64,000 nt of DNA from contig NZ_SSHJ01000022.1 in assembly GCF_005925345.1 (NCBI RefSeq), positions 1 to 64,000 on the forward strand, given 5' to 3'. Source of the stretch: Pedobacter ureilyticus (GTDB taxonomy: Bacteria; Bacteroidota; Bacteroidia; Sphingobacteriales; Sphingobacteriaceae). The position numbers and the translations under genes are program-made. Under the pieces are notes generated by a model. The model was given only the letters and a program-made list of their open reading frames with translations, searched no databases and was not told the DNA's origin. Positions 24,611 to 33,594 of the stretch are shown piece after piece. How positions within the stretch are numbered: position 1 is the first letter of the stretch; each line of letters begins with the position of its first letter.

Positions 24611-26215
24611 ATGCATCACGATTTACTTTTAGTTTTAGCCCTACTTTTTGTTGTTTTTCTTTTGGTCATGTTGGCTCAAAGAATTAGGGTAGCCTACCCT
24701 ATTTTTCTAGTTGTAGCCGGTTTGGGCATTAGTTTTATTCCAGGTATGCCTGTTTTACATCTAGATCCAGATCTAATTTTTCTGATTTTTTTGCCGCCTT
24801 TATTGTATGAAGCTGCTTGGTATACCTCTTGGAATGATTTCTGGAAATGGAGGCGACCAATAGCATTGTTAGCCTTTGGGCTGGTATTTTTTACTTCTAC
24901 CATTATTGCTTACACATCAGCGTCATTAATTCCAGGTTTTACTTTGGCGTTGGGCTTTTTATTGGGCGGTATCGTTTCTCCGCCAGATGCAGTAGCTGCC
25001 GCTACGGTATTAAAGGGGATAAAGGTACCGAAACGACTGCTTACTATACTAGAAGGCGAAAGTTTAGTGAACGATGCCTCATCGCTAATTGTGTTCAAAT
25101 TTGCTTTGGCAGCAGTACTAACGGGCACTTTTTCTATGCAGCAAGCTACTGGGCAGTTTTTCTTAGTAGCCGGAATGGGCATTGTAGTTGGCTTGGTGGG
25201 TGCAAATATCATGTACGTAATCCATCGCTTTTTACCAACTACCCCAGCAATTGATGCGGCTTTAACGGTAATGACACCCTACGTCTTGTTTTTAGGTGCA
25301 GAACAGTTTCATTACTCTGGTGTAATGGCTGTTGTTAGTGGTGGTCTTTTTATTTCTTGGCGTTCGCACGAAATATTTAGAACTGGCAACACCAGACTAA
25401 ATATGCTTGGCGTTTGGACTACGCTAATTTTCGTGATGAATGCCTTAGTTTTTATACTTATTGGTTTAGAACTGCCAGAGATTATACACGGGTTAGGAGA
25501 ATATTCGATATGGGATGGTATTAGATACGGATTAATTATCAGCGCTATCACTATCGCCTTACGTTTTTTATGGATTTACCCAGCGGCTTTTATACCGAGG
25601 TGGTTAAGCGCCAAAATTAGAAAAGATCCTTCGCCAGGCTGGAAAGGACCTTTGGTAATTGGCTGGGCAGGAATGCGTGGGGTAGTTTCTCTGGCTACGG
25701 CGCTGTCTATCCCGCTACTCATGGATGGCAACGCATTTCCACATCGAAATTTGATTATTTTCATCACATTTGTAGTTATTTTTATCACGCTGGTTGTTCA
25801 GGGATTAACGCTGCCATTTGTCATCAAGTTAATTAAGCTAAAAGAAATTGACAACATTGCACGTAGCGAAGAGCAGCAAACAGGCATTCAATTAAAGTTA
25901 GATGAATTGGCCTTAGCGTTAATCAATCAACAGCATTTAGATCAAGCTAAAGAAAACGAATTGGTCGGTTTTTATAAAGATGGATTAGAAACTAGCATTA
26001 CCGAAGGAAGAAAACAACTGGCGTCTTTAGAATGCAACGAAACGGAGATTGAGGAAATTCATGTGTACCAACATGTGTTATTAGGTATTTACGCAGAACA
26101 GAGAAAAGAGCTTTTTAAGCTTCGTAAGGGGAAGTTATATACCGATGAAGAAATTAGAAAAGCTGAACTACAACTAGATTTGAACGAATTAAAAATTACA
26201 GGCTTAGGCCACTAA
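24611..26215 (+). CDS. Na+/H+ antiporter, CPA1 family
   Basis: A 534-residue inner-membrane protein with about 12 hydrophobic helices. The ion-binding signature is LEGESLVNDASSLIVF, with the acidic pair ND of CPA1 exchangers; also GIVSPPDAVAAATVLKGIKV and PLVIGWAGMRGVVSLATALS. A ~120-residue cytoplasmic helical tail follows. It exchanges Na+ (or K+) for H+ in pH and salt homeostasis. A bestrophin-like channel gene follows 11 bp downstream, suggesting a joint ion-homeostasis operon. Confidence 0.93.
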   Translation: MHHDLLLVLALLFVVFLLVMLAQRIRVAYPIFLVVAGLGISFIPGMPVLHLDPDLIFLIFLPPLLYEAAWYTSWNDFWKWRRPIALLAFGLVFFTSTIIAYTSASLIPGFTLALGFLLGGIVSPPDAVAAATVLKGIKVPKRLLTILEGESLVNDASSLIVFKFALAAVLTGTFSMQQATGQFFLVAGMGIVVGLVGANIMYVIHRFLPTTPAIDAALTVMTPYVLFLGAEQFHYSGVMAVVSGGLFISWRSHEIFRTGNTRLNMLGVWTTLIFVMNALVFILIGLELPEIIHGLGEYSIWDGIRYGLIISAITIALRFLWIYPAAFIPRWLSAKIRKDPSPGWKGPLVIGWAGMRGVVSLATALSIPLLMDGNAFPHRNLIIFITFVVIFITLVVQGLTLPFVIKLIKLKEIDNIARSEEQQTGIQLKLDELALALINQQHLDQAKENELVGFYKDGLETSITEGRKQLASLECNETEIEEIHVYQHVLLGIYAEQRKELFKLRKGKLYTDEEIRKAELQLDLNELKITGLGH

Positions 26216-26226
26216 AAATCTAACTT

Positions 26227-27234
26227 ATGAATAGTGGAAGAATTTATAAACTACAACATTTCATCCCATGGACAAGGAAGAAAATATACTATTTGATTGT
26301 AATTAGTGCTATTCCTACCATCTTGTATTACTTTTTTGAATTGAAATGGCTAGCCATACCTTGGGTGCCAGTTGCCTTGGTGGGTACTGCAACAGCTTTT
26401 ATTGCAGGTTTTAGAAACACTCAAACCTATAACAGATTATGGGAAGCCCGACAAATTTGGGGAGCCATTGTAAATAATAGCCGCACTTGGGGCATTTTGG
26501 TTAAAGATATGGTTAGAGATACTGAGGTTGGCGCCGAAAAAAGTTTGCATCGAGATTTGATTTATCGACATTTTGCGTGGTTAACTGCTTTGAGATTTCA
26601 ATTGAGAGAAAGCAGAGGCTGGGAAAATGTAAAGACCAAAAGCTATAACAGAGAGTACCTAAACTATTACAAAGTACCGGAATGGGAAGGTAGTTTAGCT
26701 GAAGAACTTCAAAATTATGTAACAGCAGATGAGCTTGAGTATATTTTGAAAAAGAAAAATAAAGCCGCACAAATTTTGGCGTTGCAATCGGCACGTTTAC
26801 GAGATTTAAACCAACAAGGCAAAATAAACGATTTGAATTATGTAGAAATGCAGGCATTACTAAAAGAGCTTTATGACCAACAGGGCAAAAACGAGCGCAT
26901 AAAGAATTTTCCTTATCCAAGACAATTTGCGAGCATCAATGTGATGTTTGTATATCTGCTTTCAATAGTTTTACCATTGGGTTTTTTAAGCGAATTTGCT
27001 AAGATTAGCGCCAATTGCGTATGGTTTACTATCCCAATTAGTGTGATTGTGGGTTGGGTGTTTTTTACGTTGGAGCAAGTTGGAGAAAGTAGCGAAAACC
27101 CGTTTGAAGGTAGTGCGAACGACGTGCCAATTACTTCTATGAGCCGAGCCATAGAAATTGATTTACGTGATATGCTAGGAGAAGAAAATTTACCCGAACC
27201 TTTGGTTGCTAATACCAATAATATTTTGATGTAG
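26227..27234 (+). CDS. Bestrophin-like anion channel, copy 1
   Basis: A 335-residue protein of the bestrophin/UPF0187 family. Two N-terminal membrane helices (IYYLIVISAIPTILYYFFEL, VALVGTATAFIAGF) are followed by FRNTQTYNRLWEARQIWGAI, a conserved family signature, then a cytoplasmic domain and two further helices near residues 240-285. The PFEGSANDVPITSMSRAIEI motif near the C-terminus matches the family. Bacterial members form pentameric channels, some cation- and some anion-selective. Co-transcribed with the antiporter. Confidence 0.9.
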   Translation: MNSGRIYKLQHFIPWTRKKIYYLIVISAIPTILYYFFELKWLAIPWVPVALVGTATAFIAGFRNTQTYNRLWEARQIWGAIVNNSRTWGILVKDMVRDTEVGAEKSLHRDLIYRHFAWLTALRFQLRESRGWENVKTKSYNREYLNYYKVPEWEGSLAEELQNYVTADELEYILKKKNKAAQILALQSARLRDLNQQGKINDLNYVEMQALLKELYDQQGKNERIKNFPYPRQFASINVMFVYLLSIVLPLGFLSEFAKISANCVWFTIPISVIVGWVFFTLEQVGESSENPFEGSANDVPITSMSRAIEIDLRDMLGEENLPEPLVANTNNILM

Positions 27235-27254
27235 ATTGTTGTCTTTAAAAATAA

Positions 27255-27318
27255 CGTCGTTGCGAGGCACGAAGCAATCTATATACGCTTTAAGATTGCT
27301 TCGTGCTTAGCAATTACG
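27255..27318. repeat. REP-like palindrome, copy 2
   Basis: Left arm 27255-27280 and right arm 27293-27318 pair over 26 bp with four mismatches and contain GGCACGAAGCAATCT. It lies between the convergent bestrophin and deacetylase-like genes, like the copy at 11.1 kb. Confidence 0.88.
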
Positions 27319-27343
27319 CATATCGAGCAAATCTATTTATTTC

Positions 27344-28246
27344 TCAACTGATCAAATCAAAAGCTGTTCTGAAGGTATTGCAATGTGCATCCACAATAAC
27401 TTTAATATCTTCAGAATAGCCTCCGCCCATGCTTACCTGTACGGGCAAACCAGCTTTAATACAATTTTCGAAAACGATCTGGTCACGTTGTTTGCAAGCT
27501 GCTTTACTCAATGCTAATTTGCCTAGCTTATCGCTTTCTAGCACATCAACTCCAGATAAATAGAAAACAAAATCTGGCTGATGCTTTTGAATGATCAATG
27601 GAAGCTTTTCGTTCAGGATATGAAGAAACTCGTCATCTGTTGTTCCATCTGCCAAAGGTACATCTAAATCTGACTTTTCTTTTCTAAATGGGAAGTTCTT
27701 ATCGCCATGCATAGAAAATGTAAAAACCCGATCTTCATTTTCGAATATTTGGGCAGTGCCGTTACCCTGATGTACGTCTAAATCGACAATGAGAATGCGC
27801 TTTGCCAACTCATTATTGAGCAAATAATTTGCAGCTATTGCTTGGTCGTTGAGTAAACAGAAGCCTTCGCCCCAATTACTACCTGCATGGTGTGTACCAC
27901 CCGCTACATTAAAGGCAATACCGTTTTGCTGTGCATAGATAGCGCCATCAATTGTACCTTGCGCAATTCTAATTTCTCGTTCTACCAATTGTGCATCTAG
28001 TGGAAACCCTATTCTACGCTGTTCTTGATAAGGTAAAGTGAGTTCTTTTAATTGCCGCCAGTATTTGGCGTCATGAGTAGTTATTATATTTTCTTCATTC
28101 GTTGGTTCTGGGGCAAACAAATTACGTTCTTCTATAGTCCCTTCGTGTAATAATTGCGCAGGTATCAACTCGTATTTCAGCATCGGAAAGCGATGTCCAG
28201 CAGGTAAAGGATGTGCGTATACAGGATGGTAGGCTATTTTAATCAT
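27344..28246 (-). CDS. Histone deacetylase family (AcuC-like) hydrolase
   Basis: A 300-residue zinc amidohydrolase of the class I HDAC/AcuC/acetylpolyamine fold. Motifs: GGTHHAGSNWGEGFCLLND (catalytic His pair), ILIVDLDVHQGNG (Zn ligands Asp and His) and YLSGVDVLESDKLGKLALS (third Zn ligand Asp), then GGGYSED. The VDVLESDKLG form is common in bacterial members. It probably removes acetyl groups from proteins or small amines; the target is unknown. It lies in a minus-strand run with a bestrophin and kynureninase. Confidence 0.92.
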   Translation of the reverse strand: MIKIAYHPVYAHPLPAGHRFPMLKYELIPAQLLHEGTIEERNLFAPEPTNEENIITTHDAKYWRQLKELTLPYQEQRRIGFPLDAQLVEREIRIAQGTIDGAIYAQQNGIAFNVAGGTHHAGSNWGEGFCLLNDQAIAANYLLNNELAKRILIVDLDVHQGNGTAQIFENEDRVFTFSMHGDKNFPFRKEKSDLDVPLADGTTDDEFLHILNEKLPLIIQKHQPDFVFYLSGVDVLESDKLGKLALSKAACKQRDQIVFENCIKAGLPVQVSMGGGYSEDIKVIVDAHCNTFRTAFDLIS

Positions 28247-28257
28247 TTAAAAAAGTG

Positions 28258-28315
28258 GACAGGGATTAGGAGTTAGGTATCAGATAAACAATTAAGCAAT
28301 TTCAACACCTAACCG
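28258..28315. repeat. Short TTAGG-type repeat stretch
   Basis: GGGATTAGGAGTTAGGTATCAG and ACACCTAACC resemble the TTAGGTA/CTAATAC arrays at 9.9, 10.4 and 30.5 kb, in more degraded form, between the HDAC-like and bestrophin genes. Confidence 0.55.
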
Positions 28316-29176
28316 TCAACTCAAAATCTCCCCTACGTGTTTCTCAATATTGTTAGATATTTCATCTACAGGTAAATCATTTGCATCAACACCAAATGGA
28401 TTTTCAATTTCTTCTGCAATAAGCTCTAAACTGGCCAATACGTAAAGGATAAAAGGTACAATTGCCACCACAAAATAACCCAGACTAAACACCCATCCGA
28501 ACGGTAAAGTAATTACATAAACAAAAATGAATTTTTTAATGAAAGCACTATAAGAATATGGAATTGGCGTATTTTTAATCCGTTCGCAAGCACCGCAAAT
28601 ATCTGTAAACTGGGTGCTGTCTTTACTTAACGTAATTAACTGTTCTCCTGTGATTTTACCAGCTCTATTTAAATCAAAAAGTTTGTTGGTTATACTTACT
28701 GCCACTTGGTTTGGAATATGCTTGCCACCATCTATTTCTATTAAAATACTGTTTTTTCCAAAGTATTGTTTTTCACGTAAATGCTCTTTGAGCGCAAAAG
28801 CATATTTTGGGATGGCATACTTGAAAAATGCTCTGTCCTCTACGCTTAGGTTAAGTGCATTCAGTCTGATAGCAAAATTTCTACTTACATTTACCAATCC
28901 GCCAAGCAATTTCCTACCTTCCCACCACCTATCGTAAGAGGTGTTGGTTCTAAAAACCAGCAACATAGAGATCACAAAACCTAGTAAACTATGCATCATT
29001 CCTACATTTTTGATGTAAGTAGTTTCCGCTAATTTAATATGGTTAAGTTCTAGATAAGCAATAATTCCAGAAAATACAGAAACACTCAACATCAATTTCC
29101 AAAGCTTATGGAACGTATCAGCCTTGTGAAACTGAAATATAAAACTAATCCACTCTTTAGGGTTGTAATTAATCAT
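28316..29176 (-). CDS. Bestrophin-like channel, copy 2
   Basis: A 286-residue bestrophin-family protein, shorter than the copy at 26.2 kb. Signatures: GFVISMLLVFRTNTSYDRWW, EGRKLLGGLVNVSRNFAIRL, IKNTPIPYSYSAFIKKFIFV and a C-terminal NPFGVDANDLPVDEISNNIE. Four hydrophobic helices are predicted. The start overlaps the kynureninase 3' end by 8 bp, so the two are translationally coupled. It is not a recent duplicate of the other bestrophin, as similarity is limited to family motifs. Confidence 0.9.
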   Translation of the reverse strand: MINYNPKEWISFIFQFHKADTFHKLWKLMLSVSVFSGIIAYLELNHIKLAETTYIKNVGMMHSLLGFVISMLLVFRTNTSYDRWWEGRKLLGGLVNVSRNFAIRLNALNLSVEDRAFFKYAIPKYAFALKEHLREKQYFGKNSILIEIDGGKHIPNQVAVSITNKLFDLNRAGKITGEQLITLSKDSTQFTDICGACERIKNTPIPYSYSAFIKKFIFVYVITLPFGWVFSLGYFVVAIVPFILYVLASLELIAEEIENPFGVDANDLPVDEISNNIEKHVGEILS

Positions 29177-30461
29177 TGTTTACTGATTTACTAACGGCTA
29201 AAAGTAATTCTCCTGTGCTAAAAACATCTTCAAAACTGTTGTACATAGGCACGGCACTTAATCTAATCACATTGGGCTCTCTCCAATCGCCAAGTACATT
29301 ATTTTTTACCAAATGGTCGAAGATTTTCTTTCCATCTTTTTTTGCGATAATGGAAACCTGTGCACCTCGCTCATCCTGATTTCTTGGCGTAATGATCTTA
29401 AATTGCTCAAAACCAATTGCTTTATTTACCTCATCTACAATGAAAAACAAATATTCAGTTAAAATTCTACTTTTCTTCCTTACTGGCTCCATAAAACCTA
29501 CTTTCTCGAACAATTGCAGGGAAGCGTGATATAAAGCCATTGGCATTACCTGTGTGCAACTTACCTGCCAGCCATCTGCCCCTGTCTCCGGAACGAACCC
29601 TTTTTCCATTAAGAAACGGTTTTTTTCTTGGTAGCCCCACCAGCCCGCAAAGCGATGTAAAGACTGATCTGAAAAATGTTTTTGATGTACAAAAATACCA
29701 CTGATACCACCTGGGCCAGCATTTTGATATTTATAGGAACACCAACAAGCAAAATCAACGTCCCAATCGTGCAAATGTAAAGGAACATTTCCAGCTGCAT
29801 GAGCCAAGTCGAAACCAACTTTTGCACCAACTTGGTGGCCAGCTTTGGTAATGGTTTTCATATCAAACAACTGTCCCGTAAAGTAGTTGATCCCTCCAAA
29901 AAGTACTAAGGCGATTTCAGCGCCATTAGCTGCTATAGCAGCCACAATATCTTCTGTTTTTAGGGTGTATTCGCCTTCTTTAGGTGCTACTTCAATAATG
30001 GCTTCTTTGGGGTCGAAACCATGAAAACGTACTTGACTTTCTATTGCGTACTGATCTGAAGGGAAAGCTCCCGCTTCCATGATGATCTTAAAACGTTCTT
30101 TTGTTGGGCGATAAAAACTTACCATTAACAAATGTAGATTTACCGTTAAAGTGTTCATCGGGCAAACCTCATCCACAGAAGCCCCAACAATTGGCGCCAT
30201 CAGTCTTTTCAGTTCTTTGTGGTAGAACATCCAAGGTTCGTTACCTTCAAACCAGCCTTCTACCGCAAGGTTTTGCCAATTATCCAATTGTTTGCCTAAA
30301 ACCTCTTTTGCTACTTTAGGTTGCAGTCCTAAAGAGTTGCCACACAAATAAATAAAAGGTTTTCCATTTTGTTGCGGAAAAAGGTATTCTTCTCGCATAT
30401 CTTTCAGCGGATCTTGCAGATCCATCGATTTTGCGAAAGCTAAGGTATTTTCGAAAGTCAT
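29169..30461 (-). CDS. kynU: Kynureninase
   Basis: A 430-residue PLP enzyme that cleaves kynurenine to anthranilate and alanine, or 3-hydroxykynurenine to 3-hydroxyanthranilate. Signatures: YLCGNSLGLQPK, EAGAFPSDQYAIESQ, GFDLAHAAGNVPLHLHDWDV and the PLP lysine in CWCSYKYQNAGPGG (Lys about 244). Full length compared with known kynureninases. No other kynurenine-pathway gene is adjacent, so the pathway must be completed elsewhere if it operates. Confidence 0.94.
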   Translation of the reverse strand: MTFENTLAFAKSMDLQDPLKDMREEYLFPQQNGKPFIYLCGNSLGLQPKVAKEVLGKQLDNWQNLAVEGWFEGNEPWMFYHKELKRLMAPIVGASVDEVCPMNTLTVNLHLLMVSFYRPTKERFKIIMEAGAFPSDQYAIESQVRFHGFDPKEAIIEVAPKEGEYTLKTEDIVAAIAANGAEIALVLFGGINYFTGQLFDMKTITKAGHQVGAKVGFDLAHAAGNVPLHLHDWDVDFACWCSYKYQNAGPGGISGIFVHQKHFSDQSLHRFAGWWGYQEKNRFLMEKGFVPETGADGWQVSCTQVMPMALYHASLQLFEKVGFMEPVRKKSRILTEYLFFIVDEVNKAIGFEQFKIITPRNQDERGAQVSIIAKKDGKKIFDHLVKNNVLGDWREPNVIRLSAVPMYNSFEDVFSTGELLLAVSKSVNND

Positions 30462-30470
30462 TTTTATATA

Positions 30471-30547
30471 AGAGTTAGGAATTAGGTATTAGTTGGGCAA
30501 AGTTTGAAAAACACTAGTTCCTAATTACTAGCCCCTAATACCTAAAA
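30471..30547. repeat. TTAGG/CTAATAC array
   Basis: AGTTAGGAATTAGGTATTAG on one side and CTAATTACTAGCCCCTAATA on the other form an imperfect inverted arrangement between the kynureninase start and the exonuclease stop. Confidence 0.75.
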
Positions 30548-30548
30548 A

Positions 30549-31487
30549 CTATTTTCCAAATTTCATTTTCAGTTGATCCAACATATCATTGGTAACCGGT
30601 TTAGCAGGTTCAGATTTCCTAGGTTGAGGGTTTGGCTTTTGCGTAGAAGCTTGTTGGCTCCTAGCTTGTTTTTGCTCTTCCTTTTTCTTCGACCAACGCT
30701 TCCAAATTTCTTCTAATTTCTTTTTGGTAAACAAAGGAAAATCTCCCTGCATCATCCATGCATAGTAACTTGGTTCAGTATCAAAAATACTTTCTACGGT
30801 TTTACCTTTGTGTTTGCCAAAGTTGATACACTCCTCTCCTTTGTCGTTATATACGATACGCCCAGCATAATCTACCGACTTGTTCATGTTGGTAAAGGCA
30901 TGTAATGCTTCCACATCATTTTTTACAGGAATAGAAACATTTCCTTGTTTGTCTTCAAATTCCGTATGCTCATACTTGTCCAATTGCGCCAATAAAACTT
31001 CATAAGTAGCTCTGATATCGGCTTCTGCAGAATGGGCATTTACCAAATCTTTCTCGCAATAAAACTTGTATGCAGCTTTTAAAGTACGTTGTTCCATTTG
31101 ATGGAAGATATTTTGCACATCAACAAACTTTCGATCGCTCATATCCAAATCTACACCAACACGTAAAAATTCCTCCAATAACATCGGAATATCAAACTTA
31201 TTAGAATTGTAGCCTGCTAAATCTGCATCGCCAATAAAATCTGCTATGTCTTGAGCAACATCTCCAAACTTAGGTGCATCTTTAATATCTTCATCGTAAA
31301 TACCATGTATTAAAGAGGTTACCAATGGAATTGGCATTTCTGGATTGATACGTTTGGTTAAGATTTGTTCTGTACCATCTGGCATTGCTTTTAAAATAGC
31401 AATTTCCACAATTCTGTCTACTCCTACATTTATGCCTGTGGCTTCGAGGTCAAAAAATGCTAAGGGGCGTTTTAAATTTAATTTCAT
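30549..31487 (-). CDS. DnaQ-like 3'-5' exonuclease with C-terminal DUF3820-like region
   Basis: A 312-residue protein. Residues about 8-180 are a DEDDh exonuclease: FFDLEATG (Asp13, Glu15), AGYNSNKFDIPML and HSAEADIRAT (catalytic His and Asp). Residues about 220-270 (INFGKHKGKTVESIFDTEPS, YYAWMMQGDFPLFTKK) resemble the DUF3820 module found behind such exonucleases. The Lys/Gln-rich tail is probably disordered. It could act as a proofreading or RNA-trimming nuclease; polymerase III epsilon identity is not certain. Confidence 0.85.
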   Translation of the reverse strand: MKLNLKRPLAFFDLEATGINVGVDRIVEIAILKAMPDGTEQILTKRINPEMPIPLVTSLIHGIYDEDIKDAPKFGDVAQDIADFIGDADLAGYNSNKFDIPMLLEEFLRVGVDLDMSDRKFVDVQNIFHQMEQRTLKAAYKFYCEKDLVNAHSAEADIRATYEVLLAQLDKYEHTEFEDKQGNVSIPVKNDVEALHAFTNMNKSVDYAGRIVYNDKGEECINFGKHKGKTVESIFDTEPSYYAWMMQGDFPLFTKKKLEEIWKRWSKKKEEQKQARSQQASTQKPNPQPRKSEPAKPVTNDMLDQLKMKFGK

Positions 31488-31617
31488 ACCGATTTATATC
31501 TTCCAAATTTGCTAAAAACCTAGCGTAATTTTCTTTTTTAATTAAAAAAGCTATGAAAAAACTACTTATTTACGTCGCATATCTTAAATTGCAGTATCAT
31601 ATCATCTAAAATTATTT

Positions 31618-33594
31618 ATGCGTAAAGCCCTAGTTATCGCCCTTTTATTAGCACCCTTTTTTGCTGCGTCTCAAGAATTTGAATTTGGTAAGATCAGTAG
31701 TGAAGACCGTTTATTTGATAAAAACAAAATAGACAGTAATGCCAATGCTGTTTTTCTTAACGAATACGGTACCACTCGCTTTTCTTTTGATTCGGAAACG
31801 GGGCACATGAGGTTAATCCATAAATATCATGCTCGTATTAAACTTTTTAATAAAGAAAGCTTTGATGCCGCCAATATAGTAGTGCCTATTTACAAAAGCG
31901 GAAGCGGTAATAACGACCAAGAGTATATTTCCGATATACGGGCTTCCACATTCAATGATCAAAATGGAGAGTTAGTAGAAACCGAAATGTCAAATAAGGG
32001 CATTTTTCTTGAAGATAAATCTAAATACTTAAGCCTTAACAAATTTACCTTACCAAACATCAAAGAAAACTCTATTATTGAATATCAATACACCATAGAA
32101 AGTCCCTACCTATTCAATTTTAAAACTTGGCATTTCCAAACCAGTTTACCTAAACTCAACAGTACTTATGTAGCTTACATTCCAGCCAACTACAAATACA
32201 ATGTTTCTTTACGCGGTTTTTATAAGCTTACAGAAAACAAGGCCGAGTTAAGTTCTGGCTGTTTACGTATTGTTGGAAAAGACATGGATTGCTCTATGCT
32301 TACCTACAACATGAAAAATGTACCAGCGTTTGTAGAGGAAGACTACATGACGGCACCAAGCAATTACAAATCTGCTATTTACTTCGAACTGGAAGAAGTA
32401 CATTATCTCAATGGTTCTAGTCAAAAATACACCAAATCTTGGAAAGATATTGATTATGAATTAACTAGCAACAGAGAATTTGGTGCACAAATGAAACGCA
32501 AGGATGTTTTTAAGCAAATACTACCTGGTATTATTGCCAACAGTGCAGACGAACTGCAAAAAGCAAAGGCAATTTTCGATTATATTAAAAAACAGATTAA
32601 ATGGAATGGTTATACTGGAAAATATAGTGAAACAAGTGTTAAGGAAGCCATGGAAAAACGAAACGGAAATGTGGCCGACATTAACTTTGCACTTATTTCT
32701 GCTTTGGCAGCTGCTGATTTTGATGTGGAAGCAGTAATGCTATCTACTAGAGATAATGGAACAGCAAACAAACTTTATCCTATTATTAGTGATTTTAACT
32801 ACGTGATAGCTAAAGTAAATATTGGCGAAAACAGTTATTTGCTTGATGCTACCGAGCCACTATTACCTTTTGGGCTACTACCACTAAGATGCATTAACGA
32901 TCAAGGACGCGTAATTAATCTGAAGAAGCCTTCCTACTGGATAGACCTAAAAGCAACTAGAAGAAGTTCAGTAACACATAGTTTATTTGGCGAATTAACT
33001 AATGATGGAAAAATAGTAGGCACCATCACCTCTATTTCCTCTGGTTATGATGCTCTAAATAGCAGAAAAGAAATTAAACGATATACTTCTGTGGATGAAT
33101 ACGTTGAAAAACTTGATGAACGTTTAACTTATCTCAAAATAAAGGATTTTAAGATAACTAATGTAGATAGTGTGGAGCATACGCTAATAGAAGAATATAA
33201 AGTAGAATTTAGTATTGGCGAGCCAGGTCAAGAAGAGAACCGCTTTAGTCCATTCTTCTTAAATGCGATCAGAAAGAACCCGTTTAAACTGAATGAACGT
33301 AATTATCCAGTAGATTTGGGCGCTGCCAGTGAAGAGAGAATTTCTATTAGTATTGCTTTGCCAGATCATTTTAAGCTAAAAGAACAACCAAAAGATTTGT
33401 CTGTAGGTTTGCCCAATCAAGGTGGAAGGTATTTACTACAAACCAAGTTGTTGAATAATAACTTAACCGTCAATCAGCAATTACTGTTTAGTAAAGCAAT
33501 CTACACTTCAGAAGAATACCATTACCTCAAAGAGTTCTACAATAGGATTATTCAAGCACAAAAAACAGATATCGTTTTATCAAAAGCCAACTAA
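31618..33594 (+). CDS. DUF3857 protein with inactive transglutaminase-like domain
   Basis: A 658-residue secreted protein (signal peptide ending FFAASQ). The N-terminal half is the DUF3857 beta-sandwich (FDSETGHMRLIHKYHARIKL, NIKENSIIEYQYTIESPYLF). The middle carries a transglutaminase-core-like segment (KAKAIFDYIKKQIKWNGYTG). The position of the catalytic Cys reads RNGNVADINFAL with no Cys, and the usual NHV is NYV, so the thiol triad is lost. It overlaps the next gene by 1 bp (TAATG) and is a paralogue of it. DUF3857 proteins are common in Bacteroidota envelopes; their function is unknown. Confidence 0.88.
   Translation: MRKALVIALLLAPFFAASQEFEFGKISSEDRLFDKNKIDSNANAVFLNEYGTTRFSFDSETGHMRLIHKYHARIKLFNKESFDAANIVVPIYKSGSGNNDQEYISDIRASTFNDQNGELVETEMSNKGIFLEDKSKYLSLNKFTLPNIKENSIIEYQYTIESPYLFNFKTWHFQTSLPKLNSTYVAYIPANYKYNVSLRGFYKLTENKAELSSGCLRIVGKDMDCSMLTYNMKNVPAFVEEDYMTAPSNYKSAIYFELEEVHYLNGSSQKYTKSWKDIDYELTSNREFGAQMKRKDVFKQILPGIIANSADELQKAKAIFDYIKKQIKWNGYTGKYSETSVKEAMEKRNGNVADINFALISALAAADFDVEAVMLSTRDNGTANKLYPIISDFNYVIAKVNIGENSYLLDATEPLLPFGLLPLRCINDQGRVINLKKPSYWIDLKATRRSSVTHSLFGELTNDGKIVGTITSISSGYDALNSRKEIKRYTSVDEYVEKLDERLTYLKIKDFKITNVDSVEHTLIEEYKVEFSIGEPGQEENRFSPFFLNAIRKNPFKLNERNYPVDLGAASEERISISIALPDHFKLKEQPKDLSVGLPNQGGRYLLQTKLLNNNLTVNQQLLFSKAIYTSEEYHYLKEFYNRIIQAQKTDIVLSKAN

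Noticed and set aside
27344..28246. HDAC-like gene as evidence of eukaryotic contamination
   Set aside because: Bacterial AcuC/HDAC-like proteins of this length with VDVLESD motifs are common, and the neighbours are bacterial.
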